64,000 nucleotides of DNA from Myxococcota bacterium (GCA_022710975.1 JAKLGA010000010.1:124001-188000); one strand, 5' to 3'; counted from the stretch's first letter, positions 36,437 through 44,786 are shown. Notes: a model not told the origin generated them from the sequence alone. Translations and numbers: made by a program.

Positions 36437-37027
36437 ATGAGAGCCGAGTCGAGCCGGAAGCTGCGCTGGGGTCTGGTGATCGGTCTGGCGCTGACCGCCT
36501 GCAGCACGGGCAAGGTCAACTTCACTGTGGCCGAGGATGACGCGATCATGCAGGTGCTGGCCACGGAATTCTCGACCCTGGAAGGGTCGGTCCTCAGCCT
36601 GTGCGAGAACCGGGAGCTCTCGGACGCCTGGAAAGATCCGGGCGGTTGCCAGGAGGCCCACGTGGTGCGCGGCGGTGGCAGGGGGCTCGCGCACAGCGAG
36701 GACGAGCCCTCGAGCATCGGCTGCGGCGGCTGCCCCTTCGCCGTGCTGGCCTACGTGAAGGGCACCTGGACAGGGGCGCCCTTCGCCGAGCCGGTCGAGG
36801 TCGAGGGCGAGGTGGCGCTGGGCGACCTGCACGAGCCAGGAGGCGTGTTCGGGTACCCCTTCCAGGTGTACCTGACCTGCAAGGGCGATTCCCCGGCCTG
36901 CGCGGTCATCGACGGGGAGCTGCAGGAGAACGGCCACCTGGCCCTGCGCGTGCACGAGAACTGGGACGATCCGGACGCCCCGGCCTTCACCCTGCAGGCC
37001 GGCGCGGCGGCGAGCTGCGGGGATTGA
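36437..37027 (+). CDS. lipoprotein of unknown function, first gene of a three-gene unit
   Basis: The 196-residue protein has a lipoprotein signal (LRWGLVIGLALTAC, lipobox LTAC) and ten or so cysteines, including a GCGGCPF loop. It contains a predicted beta-rich segment (VEVEGEVALGDLHEPGGVFGYPFQVYLTC). I recognise no domain. The ATG at 36437 is favoured over three in-frame ATGs upstream because GAGAGGGAGCC lies directly before it and the signal peptide begins there. The next gene starts 11 bp after the stop, so it is probably co-transcribed with the flavoprotein and the following unknown gene. Periplasmic or outer-membrane location is predicted. Confidence 0.75.
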   Translation: MRAESSRKLRWGLVIGLALTACSTGKVNFTVAEDDAIMQVLATEFSTLEGSVLSLCENRELSDAWKDPGGCQEAHVVRGGGRGLAHSEDEPSSIGCGGCPFAVLAYVKGTWTGAPFAEPVEVEGEVALGDLHEPGGVFGYPFQVYLTCKGDSPACAVIDGELQENGHLALRVHENWDDPDAPAFTLQAGAAASCGD

Positions 37028-37038
37028 GCGGAGGCGAC

Positions 37039-37626
37039 ATGCGCGTGGTGGCCTGGAACGGGAGCGCCCGCAAGGACGGCAACACCGCCCACCTGCTGCG
37101 GGCCGTGCTCCAGGAGCTCGAGAAGGCCGGGATCGAGACCGAGCTGGTGCAGCTCGCGGGCCAGCCCCTGCGGGGCTGCACGGCCTGCTACCGGTGCGCC
37201 GAGCGCAAGGATCGGCGCTGCGCCGTGACGAGCGACAGGCTGAACGAGCACATCGAGAAGCTGCTCGCGGCCGACGGCATCCTGCTTGGCTCGCCGACCT
37301 ACTTCACCGACGTGAGCGCCGAGATGAAGGCCCTCATCGACCGGGCGGGCATGGTGGGCAAGTTCAACGGCAACGCCTACCGGCGCAAGGCCGGGGCGGC
37401 CGTGGTGGCCGTGCGCCGGGCCGGGGCCATGCACGCCTTCGACACCCTCAACCACTTCTTCACCATCGCCGAGATGATCGTCCCGGGCGCCTCCTACTGG
37501 AACGTGGGCATCGGCCGGAACCCGGGCGAGGTGGAGTCCGACGCCGAGGGCATGGAGACCATGCGCTGCCTCGGCCGCAACATGGCCTGGCTGCTCGAGC
37601 GCATCGCCGGCCCGACAGGCGGGTGA
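37039..37626 (+). CDS. NAD(P)H-dependent FMN reductase / iron-sulfur flavoprotein-like
   Basis: The 195-residue flavodoxin-fold protein starts with VVAWNGSARKDGNTAHLL, the FMN phosphate-binding loop. A compact Cys cluster (GCTACYRCAERKDRRC, spacing C-x2-C-x2-C-x7-C) follows at about 52-65, as in the Isf family where it holds a 4Fe-4S cluster. Downstream, GSPTYFTDVSAEMKALIDRAG is the isoalloxazine-binding region. The protein is cytoplasmic and probably moves electrons between ferredoxin or NAD(P)H and an unknown acceptor. It is spaced 11 bp from the lipoprotein gene and 15 bp from the next gene, with GAGCGGAGGCGAC as ribosome site. The ATG at 37039 begins exactly at the flavodoxin fold. Confidence 0.87.
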   Translation: MRVVAWNGSARKDGNTAHLLRAVLQELEKAGIETELVQLAGQPLRGCTACYRCAERKDRRCAVTSDRLNEHIEKLLAADGILLGSPTYFTDVSAEMKALIDRAGMVGKFNGNAYRRKAGAAVVAVRRAGAMHAFDTLNHFFTIAEMIVPGASYWNVGIGRNPGEVESDAEGMETMRCLGRNMAWLLERIAGPTGG

Positions 37627-37641
37627 GGGGGAGGGGACGAC

Positions 37642-38376
37642 ATGGAGGAGCTGGACCTGCCGCCGTTGCGCATCGACGCCGACGGGGTGCGGCGCTACGC
37701 GGGCAACAGGCTGCTCGAGGGCGTGCGCTGGGCCGATCTGGTCAGGGTCACGATTCGCACCACGGACCAGGGGCCCATCACGGAAGACATGTTCTGGGTG
37801 TTGCACGCCCAGGACGGGACGGGCTGCGTGGTGGGCAGCGAGCTGTCACCCGGCCAGGGCCTGCTGGCCTGGCTCCAGCGCCTGCCGGGCTTCGACAACC
37901 AGGCCGTGATCGACGCCAGCAGCTGCACCGAGGACAAGGAGTTCCTGTGCTGGCAGGGCAAGCCGGGCGACGGCCTGGCGGCCGCGGGCCTGGAGGCCTC
38001 GCCCCAGGCGCCTCTGCCTGCGCCCCCCCCGCCGGCCATCCCGCGCAAAGTGAGCCTCCGGGATGAGCGGGACGAGCGTGGGACCCGCCACCTGGAGGCC
38101 TCGTTCACCGATGGCGGGGACCTCCTTCTCGCGGGCCAGGATCTCGGTCGGGGCGTGTCCGACTTCTTCGGCGAGGGCGGCTCGGAGTACGAGTTCGCCT
38201 GGAGCGTGAAGCGGACCGACCTGCCGAGGCTCCTCCAGGCCCTGGGCGGTGCGCCCGGGGCCGATCTGCTCGAGCTCCTGGCGGCGCGCTTCACCGGGCC
38301 GGCGGCCGCGGGCATCCAGGGCTTCCTGGAAGAGCACCGCATTCCCGCCGAGTTCTGGAGCCGCGTGGGAGACTAG
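37642..38376 (+). CDS. hypothetical two-domain protein, third gene of the flavoprotein unit
   Basis: The 244-residue soluble protein has no signal peptide. The N-terminal part (1-105) contains EDMFWVLHAQDGTGCVVGSEL and FDNQAVIDASSCTEDKEFLCWQ. A Pro-rich linker (PQAPLPAPPPPAIP, about 122-134) leads to a C-terminal part with GDLLLAGQDLGRGVSDFFGEGGSEYEF and a closing alpha-helical segment. I recognise neither domain with certainty; the C-terminal half recalls small proteins often found as immunity or conserved accessory domains, but that is a weak impression. It has AGGGGGAGGGGAC as ribosome site and lies 15 bp behind the flavoprotein gene. Its stop overlaps the convergent beta-helix lipoprotein gene by 4 bp. 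Confidence 0.75.
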   Translation: MEELDLPPLRIDADGVRRYAGNRLLEGVRWADLVRVTIRTTDQGPITEDMFWVLHAQDGTGCVVGSELSPGQGLLAWLQRLPGFDNQAVIDASSCTEDKEFLCWQGKPGDGLAAAGLEASPQAPLPAPPPPAIPRKVSLRDERDERGTRHLEASFTDGGDLLLAGQDLGRGVSDFFGEGGSEYEFAWSVKRTDLPRLLQALGGAPGADLLELLAARFTGPAAAGIQGFLEEHRIPAEFWSRVGD

Positions 38377-39773
38377 CGCTCGTCCGCGCCGAGGTCGGGC
38401 TGGGCGTCGCGGGGCTCGGCGTCCACGTCGTCGTCGCACAACCCGGCCGCGAGCGGGGCGCCCTGGTCGATGGCCTGGGCGGCGTCGGCGGCCAGGTGCA
38501 GGTCGCCCGCGGCCGCGTCCACGAACAGCGCCAGGGGTGCGGACTCGAGGTTGTCCGTCAGGCTGGCCTCGGCGTCCTCGCGCGCGCGCAAGGGGTGGGT
38601 GGCCAGGTTGGAGACCAGCGCGATGCCGCGGCTGGCGGCGAACCGCCACTCGACCGCCGAGAACATGGCGCCGGTGGATACCACGCTGTTGTGCGCCACC
38701 TGGGCCCCGCAGGCCGACCACAGGCACACCCCGCAGTCGAAGCCGTCCGCGGAGGCCAGGAGAGCCGGATCGTCGGCCGAGATGAAGTTGTTGCGGATGA
38801 TCCCCAGGTAGTGGTCCACGTAGGTGCCGGCCGGGAGCCCCGGGCAGGCCGCGTCGGCGTAGGTGCGGGCGTCGCCCTCCGTGGCCAGGCCGAACCCCAC
38901 CCCGCGGGCGTTGTTGCGCAACCGGTTGCGCTCCACCAGGGTGTCGCGCGAGCCGCGCCACATGTGGATGGCGTGCTCGGACAGGCCGGTCGGGCACCAG
39001 AATCCCTCGATCAGGTTGTCCCTCAGCACCCAGCCCCGGGCCTGGTGCCCGTCGACGCCGCCGGTGTAGCAACCGGTGGCGACCGGGTTGACGTTCGGGC
39101 GTCCCGCGGCGGTCAGCTCGAGGTGGCTGCAGGTGATCTCGCCCTGGTCCGGGTAGCCCGCCCCGGCCGGGTTGATCTTGATGGCCTGCTCGCGTGGGTC
39201 GATCACCTGCACGTCGTGGATGCGTGTCCGGAGCGTGTCCCCGCCGCCGCCGGTGGTCACGTGGACGGCGTGGGTGCCCGCGCGGCGGATGGTGAGGTGC
39301 GCGAGGGTCACGTCGGAGGACGCCACGGTGATCACCTCGGTGGTGGCGTACTCCCCGTCGAGCACCACGGCCTCGCGGTCGCCCGAGGCCGAACGCAGTG
39401 TCACCCCGGGGGTGGAGACCCACAGGTACACCCCGCCGAGCGGGTAGATGCCATCCTCGAACAGCAGGGTGTCACCCTCGGCGAGCCCGGAGACGATCCC
39501 GGTCAGCTCCGCGGTCTGGGCGGGTGCGACGCGGACCACGCGACCAGCCGGAGGCGGCAACGCGGCGCAGCGCTCGGCCGGCCCGCCCTGGTCCGCCCCG
39601 TCCTCCGCGTCCAGCCCGTCCGCCGCGTCCGCCCCGTCCTCTGCGTCCAGCCCGTCGATGCCATCGGCCGCGTCCTGCCCGTCCTCTCCACCGTCCGCCT
39701 GGCCCGGGTCCGAAGCGCAGCCTCCCAGGGCCAGCCAGGAGGCGAGCAACACCACTTGCCAGCGTAGGTGCAT
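38373..39773 (-). CDS. right-handed beta-helix lipoprotein with acidic tandem linker
   Basis: The 466-residue protein has a lipoprotein signal (VVLLASWLALGGC, lipobox GGC). An acidic linker of repeating DGxDxxDGxDAxDG units (residues about 22-60) leads to a parallel beta-helix of pectate-lyase/NosD-like rungs (for example VTLAHLTIRRAGTHAVHVTT, RGWVLRDNLIEGFW, NRLRNNARGVGFGLA). No catalytic residues could be assigned. Proteins of this type bind or cleave polysaccharides at the cell surface. The start at 39773 is taken as the ATG just before the signal; the frame extends 17 residues further but into the terminator region. The Shine-Dalgarno is poor. The 3' end overlaps the convergent gene by 4 bp. 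Confidence 0.83.
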   Translation of the reverse strand: MHLRWQVVLLASWLALGGCASDPGQADGGEDGQDAADGIDGLDAEDGADAADGLDAEDGADQGGPAERCAALPPPAGRVVRVAPAQTAELTGIVSGLAEGDTLLFEDGIYPLGGVYLWVSTPGVTLRSASGDREAVVLDGEYATTEVITVASSDVTLAHLTIRRAGTHAVHVTTGGGGDTLRTRIHDVQVIDPREQAIKINPAGAGYPDQGEITCSHLELTAAGRPNVNPVATGCYTGGVDGHQARGWVLRDNLIEGFWCPTGLSEHAIHMWRGSRDTLVERNRLRNNARGVGFGLATEGDARTYADAACPGLPAGTYVDHYLGIIRNNFISADDPALLASADGFDCGVCLWSACGAQVAHNSVVSTGAMFSAVEWRFAASRGIALVSNLATHPLRAREDAEASLTDNLESAPLALFVDAAAGDLHLAADAAQAIDQGAPLAAGLCDDDVDAEPRDAQPDLGADER

Positions 39774-39786
39774 GTGAATGACCCCC

Positions 39787-39816
39787 AAAAAAAACCGCCC
39801 CCGGAGGCGGGGGCGG
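39787..39816 (-). terminator. rho-independent terminator of the RRM protein gene
   Basis: On the minus strand an 8-bp GC stem (CCGCCCCC 39795-39802 with GGGGGCGG 39809-39816, 6-nt loop) is followed by eight consecutive T residues (39794-39787). It begins 27 bp after the RRM stop codon and is the only classical terminator I found in the window. Confidence 0.92.
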
Positions 39817-39842
39817 CCCTTCAATCGAGCTGGAGCAAGGTC

Positions 39843-40130
39843 TTATTCGTCACGACGGCCGCCGCGGCCGCCGCGCCCGCCGCCGCCCTCGCGGGGCCGA
39901 GCCTCGTTGACGTTCAGCGTGCGGCCGTCGAGGTCCTTGCCATTCACGGCCTCGATGGCGCGGCGCGCCTCTTCCTCGTTGTTCATCTCGACGAAGCCGA
40001 AGCCGCGGGAACGGCCGGTCTCGCGATCCGTGATGACGCGGGCCGAGGAGACTTCTCCGTGGGCCTCGAACAGTGCGCGCAGCTGGTCATCCGTGGTTTT
40101 GAACGACAGGTTTCCGACGAAGATATTCAC
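39843..40130 (-). CDS. single-RRM RNA-binding protein with Gly/Arg-rich tail
   Basis: The 95-residue protein has one RNA recognition motif: RNP2 as IFVGNL (3-8) and RNP1 as RGFGFVEM (about 42-49), with DLDGRTLNVNEARPRE closing the fold. A short RGG-type tail (GGGGRGGRGGRRDE) follows. This is the common bacterial Rbp type known from cyanobacteria and myxobacteria, cytoplasmic and often cold- or stress-induced. The gene is monocistronic: a promoter candidate about 110 bp upstream, a structured leader and a strong terminator frame it. The ATG at 40130 has only a weak Shine-Dalgarno, and the leader may control translation. The precise RNA targets are unknown. Confidence 0.95.
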   Translation of the reverse strand: MNIFVGNLSFKTTDDQLRALFEAHGEVSSARVITDRETGRSRGFGFVEMNNEEEARRAIEAVNGKDLDGRTLNVNEARPREGGGGRGGRGGRRDE

Positions 40131-40144
40131 GACTCACCCAATCC

Positions 40145-40195
40145 TTGCCCGAGAAGCACGATGCATGAGTAAGAACCGCCGCGGTCCTCGGGCAA
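40145..40195 (-). promoter_or_regulatory. structured 5' leader of the RRM gene
   Basis: TTGCCCGAG (40145-40153) and CTCGGGCAA (40187-40195) are perfectly complementary 9-nt arms enclosing 33 nt that contain an inner ACCG/CGGT pairing. The element lies 15 nt before the start codon within the expected untranslated leader. It is a plausible thermosensor or autoregulatory RNA site; the role is inferred. Confidence 0.5.
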
Positions 40196-40239
40196 ACCGC
40201 CTTGGTCCGTTCCCCCTCCTACCGGGGGATCCTGGGCGC

Positions 40240-40267
40240 ATAGTAGGGCATCTCCGGGGGAATGCAA
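40240..40267 (-). promoter_or_regulatory. candidate promoter of the RRM gene
   Basis: Minus-strand TTGCAT (40262-40267), 16-bp spacer and TACTAT (40240-40245). It gives a leader of about 100 nt that includes the 9-bp inverted repeat. Confidence 0.5.
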
Positions 40268-40295
40268 GAAGTTTGTTTCCGTCCGGGTTGCAGCT

Positions 40296-40934
40296 TCACG
40301 CCGCCAACCGAAGGGACGGGGAGAGGTTGCGCCGTAGCGCGGCGGCCAGCCAGCCCGCGTCGGGGACCCCGGCCAGCTGGCGGAGCGAGCCGACGAACTC
40401 CCGGTGGGTGCGGCCTTGGCGGTAGTCGGGTTCTCTTGGCGGATGGCGGAGATAGCGCTCCATCGCCCCCACGTCGGGCTCCACCAGCAGGCTGGTCGTG
40501 TAGTGCACGAGGTCCCGGGAGCGAGCCATCGAGGCGCCCCCGATCTTTCGATCGCCCAGGGCGAGGTCGCAGACCCCGCGCATGGCCACCCCGGTCACGC
40601 CCAGGCGCGCCAGGGCCTCCGCCAGCCAGGCGGTGAGGCGCCGGTAGAGCTCGGGGATACCGCCCGGGCCGCGGGCCCGCGCCGCCAGGGAGACCACCAC
40701 GTCACCCGGATCCAGCACCACCGCGCCACCACCTCCGTCCCTGCGGAGCAGGGGTACTCCGTCCGCCAGCACCCGCTCCAGGTGCAGCTCCCGCTCCGCC
40801 TGCCCGGCCCGGCCCAGGACCACCCGCAGACCCTCCGGCCGGCTCACCCGCACCCGCGCCAGGCCGTCCCGGCGGGTGTCCGCCAGCAACCCGTCGTCCT
40901 CCGCCCAGCGCGGGAGCGAGGGGGAGGGGCTCAC
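40296..40934 (-). CDS. lplA: lipoate-protein ligase A-type enzyme
   Basis: The 212-residue protein belongs to the biotin/lipoate ligase fold. RRDGGGGAVVLDPGDVVVSL corresponds to the RRxSGGGxVxHD lipoate-binding loop, and DLALGDRKIGGASMARS contains the Lys that contacts the lipoyl-adenylate in LplA. The family activates lipoate with ATP and attaches it to the lipoyl domain of E2 proteins. The protein is shorter than E. coli LplA because the C-terminal accessory domain is missing or reduced, so it may need a partner or act as an octanoyl/lipoyl transferase. The GTG start overlaps the stop of the E3 gene (GTGA). It is the last gene of the 2-oxoacid dehydrogenase operon, whose E2 is the obvious substrate. 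Confidence 0.85.
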   Translation of the reverse strand: MSPSPSLPRWAEDDGLLADTRRDGLARVRVSRPEGLRVVLGRAGQAERELHLERVLADGVPLLRRDGGGGAVVLDPGDVVVSLAARARGPGGIPELYRRLTAWLAEALARLGVTGVAMRGVCDLALGDRKIGGASMARSRDLVHYTTSLLVEPDVGAMERYLRHPPREPDYRQGRTHREFVGSLRQLAGVPDAGWLAAALRRNLSPSLRLAA

Positions 40935-42361
40935 GCCCTGGCTCCCTGGGACGCGCCAGGCAGCACGTGCACCGCCTGGCCCGCGGCCACCTCGGCCGCC
41001 TCGAGGATGGCCTCGGACAGCGTGGGGTGGGGGTGGATGGTGACCAGCAGGTCCTCGAGCGTGGCGCCCAGCTCCAGCGCCAGCACCCCCTCGGCGATCA
41101 TCTCCGAGGCGTGCGGGCCGACGATGCCCACACCCAGGACGAGGCCCGAGCTCGGGTCGGCCAGTACCTTGACCAGCCCGTCCGTGCGGTCGAGCGTGCG
41201 CGCCCGGCCCAGCGCCCGCAGCGGAAAGGCACCCACCTTGACGGCCCGGCCCTGGGTCCGGGCCTCCTGCTCGGTCAGCCCAGCCCAGGCGAGCTCGGGA
41301 TCGGTGTACACCACGGCCGGGATGGCCCGGTTGTCGAAGGCCGATTTGTGCCCGGAGATCGCCTCGGCCACCACCTTGGCCTCCCGGCTGGCTTTGTGGG
41401 CCAGCATGGGCCCCGGGGTGACGTCCCCGAGGGCCCAGATCCCTGGCACCCGCGTGCGACCCATCTCGTCGACGTGCAAGAATCCGCGCGAATCGGGCGC
41501 CAGCCCGAGTGACTCCAGCCCGAGCCCGGCCGTGGCCGGATCGCGGCCCACGGCGGCCAGCACCTGCTCGGCCTCCAGGGTCTCCTGCGCCCCGCCGTGC
41601 TCGACCCGCAGGGCGTAGCCGCCCGCGCGGCGCTCGACGCCCGCCACCCTGGAGTCCACCAGCACCCGGTGCAGGCGCTTGCTGGCCGACCGCACCATGA
41701 TCTCGACCAGGTCGGGATCCGCGCCCGGCAAGAAGCGCGGCGAGAACTCCACCAGCGTCACCTCGGCGCCGAGCCCGGCGTAGACCAGCCCGAGCTCCAG
41801 ACCGATGTAGCCGCCGCCGATCACCACCAGCCGGTGAGGCACCTCCGGCAGGGCCAGCGCCTCGGCCGAGCCCCACACCGGCAGCTCGCCGGCCAGCGCC
41901 AGCCGGCGCGCGCGGGAGCCCGTGGCGATGATGGCGTGGCGGAAGTCGATGCCCGCGCTGGCCGCGCCCTCGATGGCCAGCGAGTGCGGCCCGTCGAAGC
42001 GGGCCCGGCCCTGCACGTACTCGACCCCGCGCTTCTTCAGCAGCGTCTGCACGCCCGAGGACAGGCCGGACACCACCCCGGACACGAAGGTACGCAGGCG
42101 CGCGAGGTCCACCCCCGGCGCGGCGAAGTCGAGTCCTATCCGCTTCGCCTCGCGGGCCAGGCTGGCCACCTCCACGGCGTGGATCAGCGCCTTGGAGGGG
42201 ATGCAGCCCTCCAGCAGGCAGGCGCCGCCAGGCTGGGGGCGTTCGTCGACCAGCACCACCTCGCGGCCGAGGTCGGCGGCCCGGATGGCGGCCACGTAGC
42301 CGCCCGGACCTGCGCCGATGACGACGATCTCGGCTTCCTGCCTGAGCGAGCCCATGACCAT
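40931..42361 (-). CDS. lpdA: dihydrolipoamide dehydrogenase (E3)
   Basis: The 476-residue FAD-dependent pyridine nucleotide-disulfide oxidoreductase has the N-terminal FAD motif VIGAGPGGYVAAIRAADLG and the redox disulfide GGACLLEGCIPSKAL (Cys-x4-Cys; LLEG replaces the usual LNVG/LNRG). The NAD motif is VVIGGGYIGLELGLVYAGLG, and the C-terminal active-site segment HPHPTLSEAILEAAE supplies the His-Glu pair of the dimer partner. It reoxidises the lipoyl group of the E2 with NAD+. The first ATG (42361) has GGGGGAGG six bases upstream; a second ATG two codons in is possible. It is spaced 18 bp from the E2 gene and overlaps lplA. Confidence 0.95.
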   Translation of the reverse strand: MVMGSLRQEAEIVVIGAGPGGYVAAIRAADLGREVVLVDERPQPGGACLLEGCIPSKALIHAVEVASLAREAKRIGLDFAAPGVDLARLRTFVSGVVSGLSSGVQTLLKKRGVEYVQGRARFDGPHSLAIEGAASAGIDFRHAIIATGSRARRLALAGELPVWGSAEALALPEVPHRLVVIGGGYIGLELGLVYAGLGAEVTLVEFSPRFLPGADPDLVEIMVRSASKRLHRVLVDSRVAGVERRAGGYALRVEHGGAQETLEAEQVLAAVGRDPATAGLGLESLGLAPDSRGFLHVDEMGRTRVPGIWALGDVTPGPMLAHKASREAKVVAEAISGHKSAFDNRAIPAVVYTDPELAWAGLTEQEARTQGRAVKVGAFPLRALGRARTLDRTDGLVKVLADPSSGLVLGVGIVGPHASEMIAEGVLALELGATLEDLLVTIHPHPTLSEAILEAAEVAAGQAVHVLPGASQGARA

Positions 42362-42379
42362 GGCGTGCCTCCCCCGCGC

Positions 42380-43789
42380 TCAGCCGCCGAGCAGCAGCTG
42401 CTCGGGCTCCTCGAGCATGTGCACCACGGCGTTGACGAAACGGGCCGCGTCGGCGCCGTCGATCAGCCGGTGATCGAAGCTCAGCACCAGCGGCAGGATG
42501 CGGCGGACCACCACCTGTCCGTCCCGCACCACGGGCCTGTCCTGGGCGCGGCCCAGGGCCAGGATGGCGACCTCGGGGTAGTTGACGATGGGCGTGGCGG
42601 CCAGGCCGCCGATCGGGCCGATGTTGGTGATGGTGAAGGTGCCTCCGCGGAGCTCCTGCGCCTCGAGCTTGTCCTCGCGCGCCGCCCTGGCCAGGCGATC
42701 GATCTCGGCCGCCAGCTCGAGCGGCGAGCGGCGCTCGGCGTCCCGTATCACCGGCACCACCAGCCCGCGCGGGGAGGCCACCGCCACCCCCAGGTGGTAG
42801 AACTTCTTGAGCACGATCTCCTCGCGCCCGAGGTCCACGGAGGCGTTCAGCTTCGGGTGCGCGCGCAGCGCCCGGGTCACGGCCTGCACCACGAACGGCA
42901 GCAGGCTGAGCGGCGGCCCGCCCTGGGCGCTCAGGCGCGCCTTGTGGCGCTGGCGCAGGGCCTCCAGCGAGCTCACGTCGGCCTCGTCGAAGTGGGCCAC
43001 GTGCGGCACCAGGGTCGCGGCCGTGACCATGCGGCGCGCGGTCAGCCGGCGCACCCCGCGCAGCGGTTCCTTCTCCACCGGGCCCTGCTGCGCGTAGTCG
43101 GGCAGGAGCTCCGGAGAGAAGAGGAAGGAACCCGAAGAGGAAGGATTCATTGAGGGTGAAGAAGAGGCAGCCAAGACCTGCTCGGGCGAAGGTTGGGATT
43201 GCGCCGGGCGGTTGCTTTCTGGGCTCGCTGGGCCACTGGCCGTCACCCGCTGCGCTGCCTGCCCTGTGGCCAATCCTGCTTCCTGCCCTCCTGCTTCACC
43301 CTTTAAGAACTCCTCTCCTGTCCTTCCCTCCTTCGATTGGAAGGTCTCGAGATCCTCGGGCGTGACCCGGCCCCCGGGGCCGGTGCCCTGGACCTGGCTC
43401 AAGTCGAGGCCTAGCTCGCGTGCCAGGCGGCGGGTGGCGGGGGCGGCCGGGATCGGCCCTGTCCGCGCGGGCGCCGGAGCCGCGGCCGGTGGCGTCGTGG
43501 CCGAGGCCCGGGGGGCCGGCGGAGCCGCGGGCTGGGCGGCTGGCTGCTCAGCCGCGCCCGTGTCCAGCTCGGCCAGCACCTGGCCGACCTTGACGATGTC
43601 GCCCGGCTTCCCGCCCAGGCGGACGAGCCGGCCCTTCACCGGGCTGGGGATGGTGACCGTGGCCTTGTCCGTCAGCACGTCCACCAGGGGGGCGTCCTGC
43701 TCCACCTGCTGGCCCTCGCCCACGTGCCACTGGACGATCTCGCCCTCGTGGATCCCTTCCCCGAGGTCCGGCAACTTGAGGGTGTACAC
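42380..43789 (-). CDS. dihydrolipoyl acyltransferase (E2) of a 2-oxoacid dehydrogenase complex
   Basis: The 469-residue protein has one N-terminal lipoyl domain (about 1-75, lipoyl Lys in DVLTDKATVTIPSP), a Pro/Ala-rich linker and a peripheral subunit-binding domain (about 113-150, APATRRLARELGLDLSQVQGTGPGGRVTPEDL). A second long flexible linker rich in Ser/Pro/Gly (150-235) leads to the catalytic domain, which ends in SFDHRLIDGADAARFV with the catalytic His-x3-Asp-Gly. It transfers the acyl group from lipoamide to CoA. Sequence around the lipoyl Lys resembles branched-chain and Gram-positive-type pyruvate complexes, so substrate choice (pyruvate or branched-chain 2-oxoacids) is open. The gene lies 13 bp after E1 beta and 18 bp before E3. 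Confidence 0.93.
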   Translation of the reverse strand: MYTLKLPDLGEGIHEGEIVQWHVGEGQQVEQDAPLVDVLTDKATVTIPSPVKGRLVRLGGKPGDIVKVGQVLAELDTGAAEQPAAQPAAPPAPRASATTPPAAAPAPARTGPIPAAPATRRLARELGLDLSQVQGTGPGGRVTPEDLETFQSKEGRTGEEFLKGEAGGQEAGLATGQAAQRVTASGPASPESNRPAQSQPSPEQVLAASSSPSMNPSSSGSFLFSPELLPDYAQQGPVEKEPLRGVRRLTARRMVTAATLVPHVAHFDEADVSSLEALRQRHKARLSAQGGPPLSLLPFVVQAVTRALRAHPKLNASVDLGREEIVLKKFYHLGVAVASPRGLVVPVIRDAERRSPLELAAEIDRLARAAREDKLEAQELRGGTFTITNIGPIGGLAATPIVNYPEVAILALGRAQDRPVVRDGQVVVRRILPLVLSFDHRLIDGADAARFVNAVVHMLEEPEQLLLGG

Positions 43790-43802
43790 GGCTGCACCTC
43801 GC

Positions 43803-44786
43803 TCAACGGTAGTCCAGGGTGTGCTCGAGGGCCCTGGCCACCCGGGCGGCGTCCGGGATGTAGGCCTTCTCGCGCCCGAAGTACGGGGTCACCACGTCGA
43901 AACCACTCACCCGGGCCACCGGCGCCTCCAGCCGATCCAGGGCCCGGTCGTTGAGCCGGGCGATGATCTCCGCGGCCGGTCCGTAGCTCTGCGGCGATTC
44001 CTGGACCACCACCGCGCGGCCGGTCCGGCTCACCGAGTTCACCACGGTCTCGCCGTCGAGGGGCGCCAGGCTCAAGAGGTCCACCACCTCGGTGCGCGTC
44101 CCGCGGCGCCGGTCCACCTCCTCGGCGGCCTGGAGGCTGCGGTGCAGCATGGCCCCCCAGGTCACCAGGGTCAGGTCGCGACCCTCCTTGACCACCTGGG
44201 CCTGTCCGAGGGGCAGGGCCTCCGCCTGCTCCGGTACCTCCTCCTTGAAGGCCCGGTAGAGCGCCTTGGGCTCCATGAAAACCACGGGGTCCGGATCGCG
44301 GATGGCGGACACCAGCAGGGCCCGGGCGTTGCGCGGGCCCGAGGGTATCACCACCTTGAGCCCGGGCACGTGGGCGTAGAGCACCTCCCGGGCCTCGGAG
44401 TGGTGCTCCAGGGCGCGCACCCCGCCGCCGTACGGGAAGCGCAGCACCATCGGCACCGTGCGTTGCCCCTGGCTGCGTGCGCGCAGCCGGCTGGCGTGCC
44501 CCTCGAGCTGGGGGATGGACAGGTAGGAGAAACCGTCGAACTGCATCTCGGCCACGGGCCGCAGGCCGCCCAGGGCCATGCCGATGGAGGTGCCCACGAT
44601 GGCGGCCTCGGCCAGCGGCGTGTCGATCACCCGGGCCTCTCCGAACCTGGTGAGCAGGCCGGCCGTCACCCGGAACACGCCCTCGTCCAGGCCCACGTCC
44701 TCGCCCAGCACGACCACCGTGCCGTCTCGCTCCATCTCCTGGTGCAGCGCCAGGTTGATGGCCTGGACCATGTTCAGCTTAGCCAT
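43803..44786 (-). CDS. 2-oxoacid dehydrogenase E1 beta subunit
   Basis: The 327-residue protein has the transketolase pyrimidine-binding domain (MVQAINLALHQEMERDGTVVVLGEDVG, with the Glu that activates thiamine diphosphate in the ED motif; GVFRVTAGLLTRFGEARVIDTPLAEAAIVGTSIGMA) and the C-terminal transketolase domain (DLTLVTWGAMLHRSLQAAEEV, TEVVDLLSLAPLDGETVVNSVSRTG). It forms the alpha2beta2 E1 decarboxylase with the product of the preceding gene. The start overlaps the E1 alpha stop by 8 bp, a coupling expected for equimolar subunits. Length and motifs are normal for the family. Pyruvate versus branched-chain specificity cannot be decided. Confidence 0.94.
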   Translation of the reverse strand: MAKLNMVQAINLALHQEMERDGTVVVLGEDVGLDEGVFRVTAGLLTRFGEARVIDTPLAEAAIVGTSIGMALGGLRPVAEMQFDGFSYLSIPQLEGHASRLRARSQGQRTVPMVLRFPYGGGVRALEHHSEAREVLYAHVPGLKVVIPSGPRNARALLVSAIRDPDPVVFMEPKALYRAFKEEVPEQAEALPLGQAQVVKEGRDLTLVTWGAMLHRSLQAAEEVDRRRGTRTEVVDLLSLAPLDGETVVNSVSRTGRAVVVQESPQSYGPAAEIIARLNDRALDRLEAPVARVSGFDVVTPYFGREKAYIPDAARVARALEHTLDYR

